Source: Dysgonomonas sp. PF1-14
Lineage (GTDB): Bacteria; Bacteroidota; Bacteroidia; Bacteroidales; Dysgonomonadaceae
Direction of reading: 5' to 3'
NCBI RefSeq assembly: GCF_029892965.1
Contig: NZ_JARXWN010000006.1
Coordinates: forward strand, 62,001-126,000
Length of the DNA: 64,000 nucleotides
In this document: piece after piece, positions 51,755 through 61,608 of the stretch
Layout: the number at the start of each line of letters is the position of its first letter
Position numbering within the stretch: position 1 is the first letter of the stretch
Made by a program: the position numbers and the translations under genes
The notes under the pieces: model-generated
What the model was told of the DNA's origin: nothing
Databases searched by the model: none
What the model saw: the letters and a program-made list of their open reading frames with translations, nothing else

Positions 51755-54580
51755 ATGTTACCTGCCAATTATCAGCAACTGAAAGATGAATTGTCGAGGA
51801 CAATTCCTGCCAAACGTATAATTACCAATCCGCTGCAACTGCTTGCTTACGGAACTGATGCCAGTTTTTACCGCCTGATACCTAAAATAGTGGTGCAGGT
51901 GCACAGCGAGGAAGAGGCTGTGGAAGTAATCAGACAAACAGCCCGGCTGAATATTCCTGTGACATACCGTGCTGCGGGAACAAGTCTTTCGGGGCAGGCT
52001 ATCAGCGATTCGGTACTGATGGTAGCAACACACGAATGGCGCAAATACACTATTCTGGATGATGAGGCATTGGCTATAAAATTGCAACCGGGTATTACAG
52101 GTGCGCGGGCGAATGTATATCTGAAACCGTTCGGGAGAAAGATCGGTCCCGATCCGGCATCTATCAATGCAGCAATGATCGGTGGTATTGCTTCCAACAA
52201 CGCCAGTGGTATGTGTTGCGGTACTGATCAGAATTCGTACAAAACGATTGCTGATATTCGCATTGTTCTCTACGATGGTACTATACTGGATACGGCAGAC
52301 GAAAATAGTAAAAAAGCGTTCAGGGAAAAGCACTCCGAAATCATAAAAGAGATAGAACAATTGCGGGATGAAATAAAAGCGGATAATGTATTGAACGAAC
52401 GTATAAAACGCAAGTTTAAGATTAAAAATACAACCGGATACAGCATAAACGCATTGGTAGACTATGAGGATCCGATAGACATTATAAAGCACCTGATGAT
52501 AGGTTCGGAGGGTACACTGGCATTCATCTCCGATATTACATACAATACTGTAGTAGACGAGAAGTACAAGGCCTGTACGCTGATGATATATGAAACGATA
52601 GAAACCGCATGCGATGTAGTTCCTCTACTCAAGCAAACGCCTGTTTCGGCGGTAGAGCTTCTCGACAGGGATTCGATACGGTCTATCGAGGATGATCCTG
52701 AAGCGCCTGCCTATTTCCGTGCTCTACCCGAAACAGCCTGTTTGCTGCTGGTAGAAATACAAGGGGATAATACGGAAATAATGGAACAAAAGGAGAAGGC
52801 GATACGAGAGGCAATTGTATCCATACCGACCATACAGCCATATAGATTTACCTCCGATCCGAAGGAATACAATTTCAATTGGAAAGCGCGTAAAGGCTTA
52901 TTATCTTCTATCGGCGGTCTGCGTAAAACGGGTACTACCTGCCTGATAGAAGATGTGGCATTTCCTGTTGCCCGTCTGGGGGAGGCATGTGTAGCCTTGA
53001 AAGAACTGTTTAAAAGGGCGGGTTATTCCGATGCTGTACTATACGGACATGCTCTCGATGGTAATTTTCATATCGTATTCTCTCAGGATTTCAATACGCC
53101 AAGTGAAGTACAGCGTTATGCTGACATGATGGACGAACTGGCTGATATTGTCGTTAACAAGTTTGACGGATCGCTAAAGGCTGAACATGGCACAGGACGC
53201 AATATGGCTCCGTTTGTAGAAAAAGAGTGGGGAGAGGCAGCTTATAAGATTATGCTGCGGATAAAGAAGGCTTTCGATCCGAACCATCTGATAAATCCGG
53301 GAGTAGTAATAAATGAGAATCCGAAGATACACCTCGAAAATCTGAAACCGCTTCCTGCTGTGAACGAAATTGTGGACAAGTGTATGGAGTGTGGATTCTG
53401 TGAGCCTAACTGTGTCGCCGAAGGGCTTACTTTGTCGCCACGCCAGCGCATTGTTATTGCCCGCGAAATATCCCGATTGACAGCAATGGGTGAGGATGCG
53501 GCAAGGCTGAAACAGATGCTTCACGATGCTAAATATTATTCGGACGAAACCTGTGCAACAGACGGGCTCTGCGGGCTTGTATGTCCGGTGAAGATAGATA
53601 CAGGCAAGTTTATCAAAGACCTGCGCCACACCGAAGCTTCGCCTACTGCACATAAGATTGCCGGATATATTGGTAGCCATATGGCGGGTACGACTTCCAT
53701 AGCACGAGGCGGACTCAATTTTGTGAATGCCTTTCATACCTTGCTGGGTAGTTCCCTCATGGGAGGTATTGCTTCAGCTATGCGTACAGTGTCATTCAAA
53801 GCCATTCCGAAATGGAACAGGGATATGCCTAAGGGTGCGCATAAGATAAAAGATACGATTGTAAATGACGGGCAGCCTGATAAAGTAGTTTATTTCCCGT
53901 CCTGTATCAACCGGTCGATGGGTAAATCGAAAGGATATGAAAAGGGTGATGTGGAACTGACACGTAAAACAATAGAACTGTTGGAGCGTGCAGGCTTTAC
54001 TATCATTTACCCCGAAGGTATCAACAGCCTTTGTTGTGGTATGGCATTCAGCAGTAAAGGTCTGAAAGAGGAAGGTGCGCGTAAATCACAGGAATTGGAA
54101 GGAGCTCTTCTGAAAGCTTCCGAAAATGGTAAATATCCAGTGTTGTTCGATATGAGCCCTTGTTTCTATACCTTCCATGAAGCATATACGAATAAGAATC
54201 TGAAGATATATGACCCTGTGGAGTTTATGCTCGACTTTGTGATGCCTAAACTGGAGGTAAAACATCCCCGCGAAGTGGTGACTGTGTTCACTGTCTGCTC
54301 GGTAAAGAAGATAGGTATGGAACAGAAATTGCTCGAACTGGCGAAGTTGTGTTCTAAGGAAGTCGCTTTTGTAGAGTCTAACTGCTGCGGATTTGCGGGT
54401 GACAGAGGCTTTACTTATCCCGAGTTGAACAAGCATGGATTGAGGCATCTTAACGAGCAGGTTCCTGCCGATTGCAAAGACGGCTATTCTACCAGCCGTA
54501 CTTGCGAGATAGGAATGAGCGAGTATAGTGACATCAACTTCAAGTCGATATTTTATCTGATAGATGAGGTGACGAAATAG
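51755..54580 (+). CDS. FAD-linked D-lactate/2-hydroxyacid dehydrogenase with Fe-S domain
   Basis: 941 aa. Order: FAD-binding type 4 domain (TYRAAGTSLSGQAI; GPDPASINAAMIGGIASNN), FAD-oxidase C domain (YGHALDGNFHIVF; AEHGTGRNMAPF), a ferredoxin-like pair of 4Fe-4S sites near residues 541 (CMECGFCEPNC) and 599 (CATDGLCGLVCP), and two cysteine-rich CCG domains near 760 and 876 (CCGFAGD). This fused GlcD/GlpC layout is known for quinone-linked D-lactate and D-2-hydroxyglutarate dehydrogenases. No signal peptide, so the likely site is the inner face of the membrane. Exact substrate not decidable. Confidence 0.9.
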   Translation: MLPANYQQLKDELSRTIPAKRIITNPLQLLAYGTDASFYRLIPKIVVQVHSEEEAVEVIRQTARLNIPVTYRAAGTSLSGQAISDSVLMVATHEWRKYTILDDEALAIKLQPGITGARANVYLKPFGRKIGPDPASINAAMIGGIASNNASGMCCGTDQNSYKTIADIRIVLYDGTILDTADENSKKAFREKHSEIIKEIEQLRDEIKADNVLNERIKRKFKIKNTTGYSINALVDYEDPIDIIKHLMIGSEGTLAFISDITYNTVVDEKYKACTLMIYETIETACDVVPLLKQTPVSAVELLDRDSIRSIEDDPEAPAYFRALPETACLLLVEIQGDNTEIMEQKEKAIREAIVSIPTIQPYRFTSDPKEYNFNWKARKGLLSSIGGLRKTGTTCLIEDVAFPVARLGEACVALKELFKRAGYSDAVLYGHALDGNFHIVFSQDFNTPSEVQRYADMMDELADIVVNKFDGSLKAEHGTGRNMAPFVEKEWGEAAYKIMLRIKKAFDPNHLINPGVVINENPKIHLENLKPLPAVNEIVDKCMECGFCEPNCVAEGLTLSPRQRIVIAREISRLTAMGEDAARLKQMLHDAKYYSDETCATDGLCGLVCPVKIDTGKFIKDLRHTEASPTAHKIAGYIGSHMAGTTSIARGGLNFVNAFHTLLGSSLMGGIASAMRTVSFKAIPKWNRDMPKGAHKIKDTIVNDGQPDKVVYFPSCINRSMGKSKGYEKGDVELTRKTIELLERAGFTIIYPEGINSLCCGMAFSSKGLKEEGARKSQELEGALLKASENGKYPVLFDMSPCFYTFHEAYTNKNLKIYDPVEFMLDFVMPKLEVKHPREVVTVFTVCSVKKIGMEQKLLELAKLCSKEVAFVESNCCGFAGDRGFTYPELNKHGLRHLNEQVPADCKDGYSTSRTCEIGMSEYSDINFKSIFYLIDEVTK

Positions 54581-54608
54581 TGGGCTATGATGCTTGAGTA
54601 ATAAAATG

Positions 54609-54644
54609 AACAAGGCTATCCTCGCGGACAGCCCTGCTCTTGTT
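54609..54644. terminator. Bidirectional terminator between convergent genes
   Basis: AACAAGGCTATCC, a TCGC loop, then GGACAGCC and an outer CTTGTT: the inner stem has one mismatch. It could serve the flavoprotein gene and the DUF3836 gene on the other strand. Confidence 0.65.
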
Positions 54645-54667
54645 GTTTAATCTTAATATTTAGCTAA

Positions 54668-55111
54668 TCACTTTTGAGTAATCAAGTTCGTTCTTATGTT
54701 GCTGTCTATTTCCATCCTTTTTATTGTGAGTAGTTCATTATTGCTGCCGTAAATGTTGATTTGGCAATCAGATTTGGTCGACCAGTTCTCGGTATTCTTG
54801 TCCCACTTGGTGTGTGTTGCATAAGATACCAGATCTCCTTCGCCATAGTTATATTCTATTTTGCTGACGCTTACCCAACCGGCTTCATCAATCCACCGGC
54901 TTATGGTCTTTTTGGTCATGCGACCGTCTGCGTCATACATATAGTTTGTTCTAGTTTCGGGTCTTTGGGAATTTTTGTCTACGCTGATGTATTCCTTGTT
55001 TAGCCCCAATGCTGTTTGCTCTTCATTGATGTATGTCTTTACATTTCTTGCGTTTAAGTCTGCTGTGAAAGTTAACGCTGCGAATACTGATGTTAAAATA
55101 ATTGCTTTCAT
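54668..55111 (-). CDS. Secreted DUF3836-like protein
   Basis: 147 aa. Signal peptide MKAIILTSVFAALTFTADLNA. The rest is made of YD-like beta units (TNYMYDADGRMTKKTIS; KIEYNYGEGDLVSYATHT), as in DUF3836 proteins of Bacteroidota. Function unknown; probably periplasmic or surface-associated. Own promoter upstream. Confidence 0.75.
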   Translation of the reverse strand: MKAIILTSVFAALTFTADLNARNVKTYINEEQTALGLNKEYISVDKNSQRPETRTNYMYDADGRMTKKTISRWIDEAGWVSVSKIEYNYGEGDLVSYATHTKWDKNTENWSTKSDCQINIYGSNNELLTIKRMEIDSNIRTNLITQK

Positions 55112-55651
55112 AATTGTATGTTTTTAAGTTGTTATTTTTATTTTAAAGTCTTATTGTTTTGGTGTATTAGATAACTAGTACACTGCAAATGTAAAGCAAA
55201 GTTTTTAATTACAAAACTTTTTCGATACTTTTTTTAAACTTTTTCTGAAATTAATTATATATAGTTGATTGTCAGGATTGTAAAAATGAACTTCGAAGTG
55301 TGTTTTATTTAACCGAAAAGAATATATGTATTTAAATTAATCATACAAATGCAAGAGTTCTAAATGGGATAAGAGATGAATGTTCTTTTAGTAACAAGAT
55401 AGATAGAAAAAAATATCAGAAATAAATATTTTGCAGCAATAAGATAGGTTGTGCACAGTCTTTCCGCTTGTCTGATTTGTATAAAATTGGAACAGTTTCT
55501 TAATATTGTATATAAATCATGTTTTTTTGACGGTTTTGGCAAATAATTTTATCTTTGTGATTGACTGGTTGCGGGGAATATAATATACTGCTGGTTTTTC
55601 CGGTTTAGATAATTGAAACATGCCCTGCCCCTAAGCCCTAAAGTCTCAAAC
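55112..55651. other. Intergenic region, 540 bp
   Basis: Left part: minus-strand promoter TTTG (55212-55215), 18 bp, TACATTTG (55186-55193) for the DUF3836 gene. Right part: plus-strand promoter at 55526-55557 for the TonB receptor, and a C-run segment (55621-55644) of the dispersed-repeat type in its leader. The middle is featureless AT-rich DNA. Confidence 0.65.
55526..55557 (+). promoter_or_regulatory. Promoter of the TonB receptor operon
   Basis: TTTG (55526-55529), 20 bp, TATCTTTG (55550-55557). The transcript would carry a leader of nearly 90 nt. Confidence 0.72.
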
Positions 55652-57967
55652 ATGAAATACCTTTTATTTGCAATTCTTTTAATTGTCAATATATCCATCT
55701 TTGCACAAAAAAGATTTACCGTAAAAGGTAGAATAAGTAATGCCGAGACAGGAGAGGTTTTGGTGGGCGCGTCGATGGGGGTTCGGGAGTCACCGCAACA
55801 AGGTTGCTTTTCAGACGAATCGGGAAACTACTCGCTCACACTTCCCGCAGGAGAATACAATCTGATCTTTAAGTTGCTTGGCTACCATACCAAACAATTG
55901 AAGATAAGACTGGATAAGAATAGAACTCAGAATATCGATCTAGAACCCGAAGCCGTATCACTCAGCGCAGTGGAAGTATCTGCCACCAGAACAGACGAGA
56001 ACATAAAAGGTGTACAGTCGGGTGTAGATAAATTGGAAATAGAAACTGTAAACAAGATTCCTGTCCTTTTAGGAGAAAGGGATATTCTGAAAACAATACA
56101 ACTACTACCCGGAATACAATCGGCAGGAGAGGGGAACACCGGATTTTATGTTCGCGGAGGAAGCGATGACCAGAATCTGATACTTCTCGACAATGCTACT
56201 GTTTATAATCCATCCCATCTTTTCGGTTTCTTTTCTACATTCAATTCTGATGTGGTTGACAATATGACTGTCTATAAAGGTTCTATGCCTGTGCAATACG
56301 GAGGGCGGTTGTCTTCTACGCTGGATGTAGGTATGCGCGATGGTGATCTCAAAAAATTTCATCTGAACGGAGGCATTGGGCTTATCTCATCTAAGTTAAC
56401 TCTCGAAGGGCCTATACAGAAAGAACGTTCGTCCTTTATTGTTTCTGCCCGCCGTACCTATGCCGATGCGCTGGCACATGCTATAGGTGTGGAACAGATA
56501 AAAGATTCAAAGCTTTATTTTTACGATCTCAATGCCAAACTCAGTTATGTGCTGTCTGACAAAGATAAACTGACATTGACTGCGTATCACGGGCAGGATA
56601 AACTGGGGCTGGACGAGGTGATGATGATGGACTGGGGAAATACGATTGCCAGTCTGAAATGGAATCATATATTCAATTCGGAGAGGACATCTACGACTAC
56701 CCTTTCGTACACCAACTACAAATACAATGTAAGTGTAGACCTGACAACAGGTCTGAACATAGAGTCACATATAAAAGACTATAATCTAAATCAGGAATTT
56801 AACTTTTACCCCAATAGCAGGAATGCAATAAAGGCGGGTTTCTCTTCATCGTATCATCAGATAGTACCCGGAGACCTGACAAGTAAAGACCCGTTACAGC
56901 TTATAGTTACTCCCTATGCCCACCGCTATTCGTGGGAAAACGCGCTCTATGCTTCCCATAATGTGAAACTGCACGACCGTCTCGATCTGAGTTATGGACT
57001 ACGGTTATCCTCGTTCAGCATATTGGGAGGAGGAGACTATTATGAGTTTAACGATAATCAGGAAATAATTAATATCATATCTACCAAGAATGGTGATTTT
57101 GTGAAAACATACTGGAATATAGAACCGCGCGTTTCCGTAGCTTATCGGTTGAATAAAACATCATCGCTGAAAGCCGCTTTTTCCCGTACTTCGCAACATA
57201 TGCACTTGTTGTCGGCCTCCAATATGTCGAGCCCTGTGGACAGATGGATAGCAAATACGAATTACATAAAACCCGAAATCGCAAATCAGGTATCGCTCGG
57301 TTATTTCCGTAATTTCTCGGATAATAAATTTGAGTTTAGTGCCGAACTGTATTATAAAGACCTGCATAACCAGATAGACTACAAAGACGGTGCTGATGTG
57401 CATGGCAAAGAGTTGATCGAGACTGAATTGCTTTTCGGGAAGGGACGTGCTTACGGTCTCGAACTATTCCTGAAAAAGAAATTTGGGCGTTTCAACGGTT
57501 GGATTGGTTATACCCTTTCACGTACCGAGAAGAAGATAGATAAGATAAACGGAGGCAAGTGGTATGCAGCTAATCAGGATCGTACGCACGATGTTTCTGT
57601 TGTGGGAATATATGATCTGAGCAGGAAATGGACATTGTCGGCAACATGGGTGTTTGCGACAGGGAATCCGACCACATTTCCATCCGGAAAGTATGCTGTT
57701 GACGGACATGCCATTTACTACTACGGCGGACGTAACGAGTACCGTGCACCAGCCTTTCATCGCCTCGATCTGGGGGCTATATGGACACTGAAAAAGACAA
57801 AGCGTTATACATCCGAACTGGCATTCAGTGTATATAACGCCTATGCACGCAAAAATCCATATATCTACGGATTCAGACAGAATAAGGATAACAATAGGGT
57901 GTCGGAATCATATATGATTTATTTGTTCAGCGTCATACCTTCCATTTCGTGGAATTTCAAATTTTGA
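55652..57967 (+). CDS. TonB-dependent receptor with regulatory-like domain
   Basis: 771 aa from the ATG at 55652, giving the signal peptide MKYLLFAILLIVNISIFAQ; the frame extends to a TTG 13 codons earlier. A carboxypeptidase-regulatory-like domain (KGRISNAETGEVLVGASM) precedes the plug (LLGERDILKTIQLLPGIQS; FYVRGGSDDQNLILLDNA) and barrel. Unlike the SusC at 29-32 kb it is of the smaller class that pairs with DUF4249 lipoproteins. The nutrient is unknown. Confidence 0.92.
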   Translation: MKYLLFAILLIVNISIFAQKRFTVKGRISNAETGEVLVGASMGVRESPQQGCFSDESGNYSLTLPAGEYNLIFKLLGYHTKQLKIRLDKNRTQNIDLEPEAVSLSAVEVSATRTDENIKGVQSGVDKLEIETVNKIPVLLGERDILKTIQLLPGIQSAGEGNTGFYVRGGSDDQNLILLDNATVYNPSHLFGFFSTFNSDVVDNMTVYKGSMPVQYGGRLSSTLDVGMRDGDLKKFHLNGGIGLISSKLTLEGPIQKERSSFIVSARRTYADALAHAIGVEQIKDSKLYFYDLNAKLSYVLSDKDKLTLTAYHGQDKLGLDEVMMMDWGNTIASLKWNHIFNSERTSTTTLSYTNYKYNVSVDLTTGLNIESHIKDYNLNQEFNFYPNSRNAIKAGFSSSYHQIVPGDLTSKDPLQLIVTPYAHRYSWENALYASHNVKLHDRLDLSYGLRLSSFSILGGGDYYEFNDNQEIINIISTKNGDFVKTYWNIEPRVSVAYRLNKTSSLKAAFSRTSQHMHLLSASNMSSPVDRWIANTNYIKPEIANQVSLGYFRNFSDNKFEFSAELYYKDLHNQIDYKDGADVHGKELIETELLFGKGRAYGLELFLKKKFGRFNGWIGYTLSRTEKKIDKINGGKWYAANQDRTHDVSVVGIYDLSRKWTLSATWVFATGNPTTFPSGKYAVDGHAIYYYGGRNEYRAPAFHRLDLGAIWTLKKTKRYTSELAFSVYNAYARKNPYIYGFRQNKDNNRVSESYMIYLFSVIPSISWNFKF

Positions 57968-57972
57968 GAATT

Positions 57973-58779
57973 ATGAGGTTTATATATAGTCTATTATTTA
58001 TATTTCTAATATCGGCTACTTCGTGTGAAGAAGTCGTGACCCTCGACCTGAATACAGTTGATCCGATGAATGTAGTGGATGCCTTCATAACCGAAGGTTC
58101 GCCCTGCGTTGTGCTACTTACCAAATCGCAGGCATTTTATTCCAGCGAGCCATTCGAGCATATACCCGGTGCTACTATCGAATTGAGAAGTTCAGGTGGA
58201 GAATCGGAAATATTACAGGAGAGCATTAACGAACCGGGACTGTATCTATCATCTATGTTCGGCGTTGTAGGAGAAACCTACTATATAAAGATCAGTACGG
58301 GAGACGATATTTATGAAGCCAGTGCTACCATTCCCGAAGCTGTTCCTATCAACGAAGTATATATTTATGAAATAAAGGCGGGTGATAAGTCTTGGTTTTC
58401 CCCATCTATAGTGTTTGACGATCCGCCAGGTGTGACTAATTATTATTATACATTGCTGTATGTAAACGATAAACTGATGAGTAGCTTCTATCTGAACGAT
58501 GATGAAAACAGGGATGGTCTTCAAACGCACCGTATTCTGTTTTTCGATAAGGAAGATAATGACGACGAAGACCTGAACGCAGGAGACCGGCTGAGGGTGG
58601 AGATGCAAAGCCTCGATGTAGGGATGTACACTTTTTACAAATCGTTGCGGTCGGTAGCAGAAGGTTCAAATCCTACAACAAATCTGTCGGGAGGAGCTTT
58701 AGGCTGCTTCAAAGCTTATAATACAAGTTATGGAAGCGCAGTAGTAAGCTCCGATATTATATATAACGGCGAAAAATAA
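57973..58779 (+). CDS. DUF4249 lipoprotein, partner of the TonB receptor
   Basis: 268 aa from the ATG at 57973, five bases after the receptor's stop. Lipobox ISATSC; then EEVVTLDLNTVDPMNVVDAFI, typical of DUF4249, with VGETYYIKISTGDDIYEASATIP further on. DUF4249 lipoproteins regularly follow this class of TonB receptor and probably act as an accessory or lid subunit, analogous to SusD. Inferred from gene order. Confidence 0.85.
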   Translation: MRFIYSLLFIFLISATSCEEVVTLDLNTVDPMNVVDAFITEGSPCVVLLTKSQAFYSSEPFEHIPGATIELRSSGGESEILQESINEPGLYLSSMFGVVGETYYIKISTGDDIYEASATIPEAVPINEVYIYEIKAGDKSWFSPSIVFDDPPGVTNYYYTLLYVNDKLMSSFYLNDDENRDGLQTHRILFFDKEDNDDEDLNAGDRLRVEMQSLDVGMYTFYKSLRSVAEGSNPTTNLSGGALGCFKAYNTSYGSAVVSSDIIYNGEK

Positions 58780-58820
58780 GTATATTTGTACCTGATAAAT
58801 GATAGTAATATAGTTGCGAT

Positions 58821-59054
58821 ATGTTCAAATTTCTCGGATTTTTACTTTTGATTGTTATTGTAGGATTCCTTTTGTTAGGTGTTGTACTCGGGCGTGTTAT
58901 ACGATTTTTCGGGCCATCCGATAATAAGAGAAATACAAGCCGTAGCCGTACCAATGATAGTAGTCGGCAAAGTACAAAGGAACCCGCTCAGAAGAAGTTC
59001 TCTAAAAACGAAGGGGAATATGTCCCTTTTGAAGAGGTAAAAGAAGACGAATAA
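58821..59054 (+). CDS. DUF4834-like single-pass membrane protein
   Basis: 77 aa. One N-terminal transmembrane helix (FLGFLLLIVIVGFLLLGVVLG), then a basic, polar tail rich in Ser, Arg and Asn and an acidic end (YVPFEEVKEDE). It matches the small DUF4834 family by recall. A TATATTTG box (58781-58788) suggests its own promoter. Function unknown. Confidence 0.75.
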   Translation: MFKFLGFLLLIVIVGFLLLGVVLGRVIRFFGPSDNKRNTSRSRTNDSSRQSTKEPAQKKFSKNEGEYVPFEEVKEDE

Positions 59055-59057
59055 AAA

Positions 59058-59999
59058 TCAGCTATCAAAGTTGACCTTCTCCTCTATTATATATTCAGGC
59101 CTGCCTTTTACTTCGTCGAAAAGTACTCCGATGTACTGTCCCAATACTCCGACCGTCAGTAGCTGAATCCCTCCAAAGAATATTATGATTATGATGGTTG
59201 ATGTCCATCCAGTGGTTGTGATTATGTAGCCAAATATATGTCCCAGCCATATCCATAGAGCATATGCGATGCCGACAATTACAGCTGCCAAACCCAGACT
59301 GATCGATAACATCAATGGTTTCTTTGAGAAATATAACAAAGCCTTTTTGGCAAAAGCCAGCATCTTTTTTACCGGATATTTTGTTTCACCTGCAAGGCGT
59401 GCATCCCTATCGTAGTAGAATGGAGTTTGTTTAAATCCTATCCATGCAATCAGCCCCCTTATATATTTCCCTTTTTCAGGTAGTTTGTTGAATGCGTCTA
59501 TTGCTTTCCTGTCTATCAGCCTGAAGTCTCCTGTGTCGCGTGGAAATTCTACCTCCGACATACTATTCATCGTTTTGTAGAACATTTTTGCTGTCCATTT
59601 CTTGAATGCTGTTTCTCCTTTACGTTTTTTTCTTACGCAGTAAACAACACTGGCTTCTTCTTTCCGATGGGTTTCTATCAGGTCGGGTATCAGCTCGGGG
59701 GGGTCTTGCAGGTCTGCATCTATAATTACGGCAAGGTCTGTCGTGCAATTGTTTAGTCCTGCGGTAACAGCCGGCTGATGACCAAAGTTACGCGAAAAGT
59801 GGATGACCTTCACCTTGTTGTCTACACTTGCGATATGGTCTAATATATACCTCGTCTTGTCTTTACTGCCGTCGTTTATAAAGATAATGAACCCTTCTGC
59901 CTCTTTCAGGTTAAGCAGTACATCTTTAGTTCGTCTGTAAAATTCCTGTATAACTTCCTCTTCGTTATAGCAGGGTACGATAACTGATAATGTAAGCAT
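59058..59999 (-). CDS. Family 2 glycosyltransferase, polyprenyl-phosphate type
   Basis: 313 aa. GT2 core: SVIVPCYNEEEVIQEF, IDADLQDPPEL with the DxD, FRLIDRKAIDAF. Two C-terminal transmembrane helices (LGLAAVIVGIAYALWIW and IIIIIFFGGIQLLTVGVLG) and the ending GRPEYIIEE place it in the GtrB/DPM1-like group that loads a sugar onto undecaprenyl phosphate. No GtrA-type flippase is adjacent. Confidence 0.92.
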   Translation of the reverse strand: MLTLSVIVPCYNEEEVIQEFYRRTKDVLLNLKEAEGFIIFINDGSKDKTRYILDHIASVDNKVKVIHFSRNFGHQPAVTAGLNNCTTDLAVIIDADLQDPPELIPDLIETHRKEEASVVYCVRKKRKGETAFKKWTAKMFYKTMNSMSEVEFPRDTGDFRLIDRKAIDAFNKLPEKGKYIRGLIAWIGFKQTPFYYDRDARLAGETKYPVKKMLAFAKKALLYFSKKPLMLSISLGLAAVIVGIAYALWIWLGHIFGYIITTTGWTSTIIIIIFFGGIQLLTVGVLGQYIGVLFDEVKGRPEYIIEEKVNFDS

Positions 60000-60029
60000 T
60001 TATTACATTTTGAGTTTCTTCGAGCTTTT

Positions 60030-61382
60030 TTAATCTACCAGCTGATATATAGAATCCGGTGAATATGTATTGTCCGGCGAATAAATAAGCCAGTCGGTCA
60101 GTACATCTACAGGATATTCTTTTACATCACCTTCGTTGAGACCCGATATCCAGTAAGGCTGATTCAGCAACTTGCCTGTTATTTTATTATCGGTTATTGC
60201 CTGTACATCAAACCACAGGTGCTCCTTTTCGGTTTCGGCTTCGGCGTTGTCTACAGTGAGTCCGAGCTTTACGAGAAAAGTCCACTTGTCTTGTTCCTCT
60301 TCATCTTTTCCTGCAAACATCTTTTTGAAGAAAGATTTTTTTTCGGGCTCTTTGTGTTCTTTTCTGAATACTTTCTCAAAGGCAGCGAAACTCTCTTTGG
60401 CAAGGGCGCTCATTCTCGCCGTTTCTTCATTGTTGATATAGTATATCGGATTCTCTGCCAGTGTAGGGGCATATATTTCCGGCGAAATCATATTTCCGTC
60501 CTCTACAGCGAATAATATACCCGATGGTTCGGCATGTACATTATCAGCCTCATCGCGGTCGGAGGCTCCGCCCAATATATTTTGAGGCAGGTCTTTAAGA
60601 GCTTCCTCCCATCTCAGCCAGCACAGATTTATCCCCATACCGTCGTATCCGATGGTAAAGCGCTCTTTCTCTAGTGCAGGATGAGAGAGGAATTTTTTAA
60701 CAGTCATGTTGATCATGGTCTGCATTTGTTCTGCACCCTGGCTAAAATTGAGCATTTCCAGTTCTACCGATCCGCAGCGATGCAACCCGTGTGTATGGAA
60801 CCAGTATCTACGGTTGCCATCTTTCCCTTCCTCGTCATATACACAGTGCAGTACATACAGGTAGTCCGGCGAAGGCGGAATAGACGATTTAGCTGTCATA
60901 CTCAGCCATTTTGCCGATAGCAGGCGGTAAGACATATGGTCGATTACCAGACTGGCATGTGGAACAATGGCATTGAGTATCTTTAGTTGCAAATGGAATG
61001 AGGTAAGTGGTTCCAGCTCGAAATACATAGATACTTCCAGATAGTATTCCTGCTCCATCGCTTTATGTAGAGATTCTTCATCTATTGAGTTGGCAAACCC
61101 GTAATCGCGCAGATTGAGATTCTTGGTACTGCATACATATAGTTCTACATTAAATGCGGTTTTTTTATACTCTATCTCGGCATTGAAACTCATAATGGAT
61201 ATCTCGCTGTCTACTTCGGCTTTGTTGAACGAAGCCAGCTTGAAATCCTTATTGTCGGCTAGTGCTTTCTCTATATGTGCGGCATTGAATTGGAAGTTCT
61301 TATCGGAAGGATAAATGCCCATTACAGAAGCCAGACCTGTTTCACCTTTACCCAGCAATTCGTATTTTTCATTATTATTCAT
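60030..61382 (-). CDS. DUF4026/DUF2314 protein
   Basis: 450 aa, cytosolic. The large N-terminal part resembles DUF4026 (ASLVIDHMSYRLLSAKWL; CVYDEEG; YWFHTHGLHRCGSVELEML), and the last 75 residues resemble DUF2314 (EKEHLWFDVQAITDNKITG; LNEGDVKEYPVDVLTDW). Both families are uncharacterised and appear in bacterial proteins of tight-folded alpha/beta type. The FWHTHG-like His pair is eye-catching but its meaning is unknown. A TAAGTTTG box (61424-61431, minus) fits a -7. Confidence 0.7.
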   Translation of the reverse strand: MNNNEKYELLGKGETGLASVMGIYPSDKNFQFNAAHIEKALADNKDFKLASFNKAEVDSEISIMSFNAEIEYKKTAFNVELYVCSTKNLNLRDYGFANSIDEESLHKAMEQEYYLEVSMYFELEPLTSFHLQLKILNAIVPHASLVIDHMSYRLLSAKWLSMTAKSSIPPSPDYLYVLHCVYDEEGKDGNRRYWFHTHGLHRCGSVELEMLNFSQGAEQMQTMINMTVKKFLSHPALEKERFTIGYDGMGINLCWLRWEEALKDLPQNILGGASDRDEADNVHAEPSGILFAVEDGNMISPEIYAPTLAENPIYYINNEETARMSALAKESFAAFEKVFRKEHKEPEKKSFFKKMFAGKDEEEQDKWTFLVKLGLTVDNAEAETEKEHLWFDVQAITDNKITGKLLNQPYWISGLNEGDVKEYPVDVLTDWLIYSPDNTYSPDSIYQLVD

Positions 61383-61470
61383 AATAATGTATCTTATATT
61401 GTGTATATGTTATTGACTATTTACAAACTTAGTGAAAATATCGCTAGTAATAATTATAGCAGATAATATT

Positions 61471-61545
61471 TTAAAACATGGTTTGCCCGTACGAGCAGCA
61501 GATGAAGCCAAACAGCAAAATGGCTGAGAGTAAGATGGATTTCAT
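61471..61545 (-). CDS. Micro-ORF with signal-peptide-like sequence
   Basis: 24 aa: a Lys-start, a hydrophobic core (ILLSAILLFGFI), then CCSYGQ and a stop. It looks like a complete signal peptide with almost no mature part. It lies between trpS and the DUF4026 gene, just past the trpS terminator. It could be a real small membrane peptide or a relic of a truncated secreted gene. Confidence 0.4.
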   Translation of the reverse strand: MKSILLSAILLFGFICCSYGQTMF

Positions 61546-61566
61546 GGTAAACAGGTTATATAAAAA

Positions 61567-61596
61567 ACAAAGATAGCGATTCGCCGCTATCTTTGT
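61567..61596 (-). terminator. trpS terminator
   Basis: ACAAAGATAGCG and CGCTATCTTTGT form a perfect 12-bp stem with a 6-nt loop; a T-rich stretch follows on the minus strand. Confidence 0.88.
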
Positions 61597-61608
61597 CTGT
61601 ATGTGGGG

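Noticed and set aside
55613-55651. TTG start giving a longer TonB receptor
   Set aside because: The lead is encoded by C-rich repeat DNA and would bury the signal peptide that begins at the ATG at 55652.
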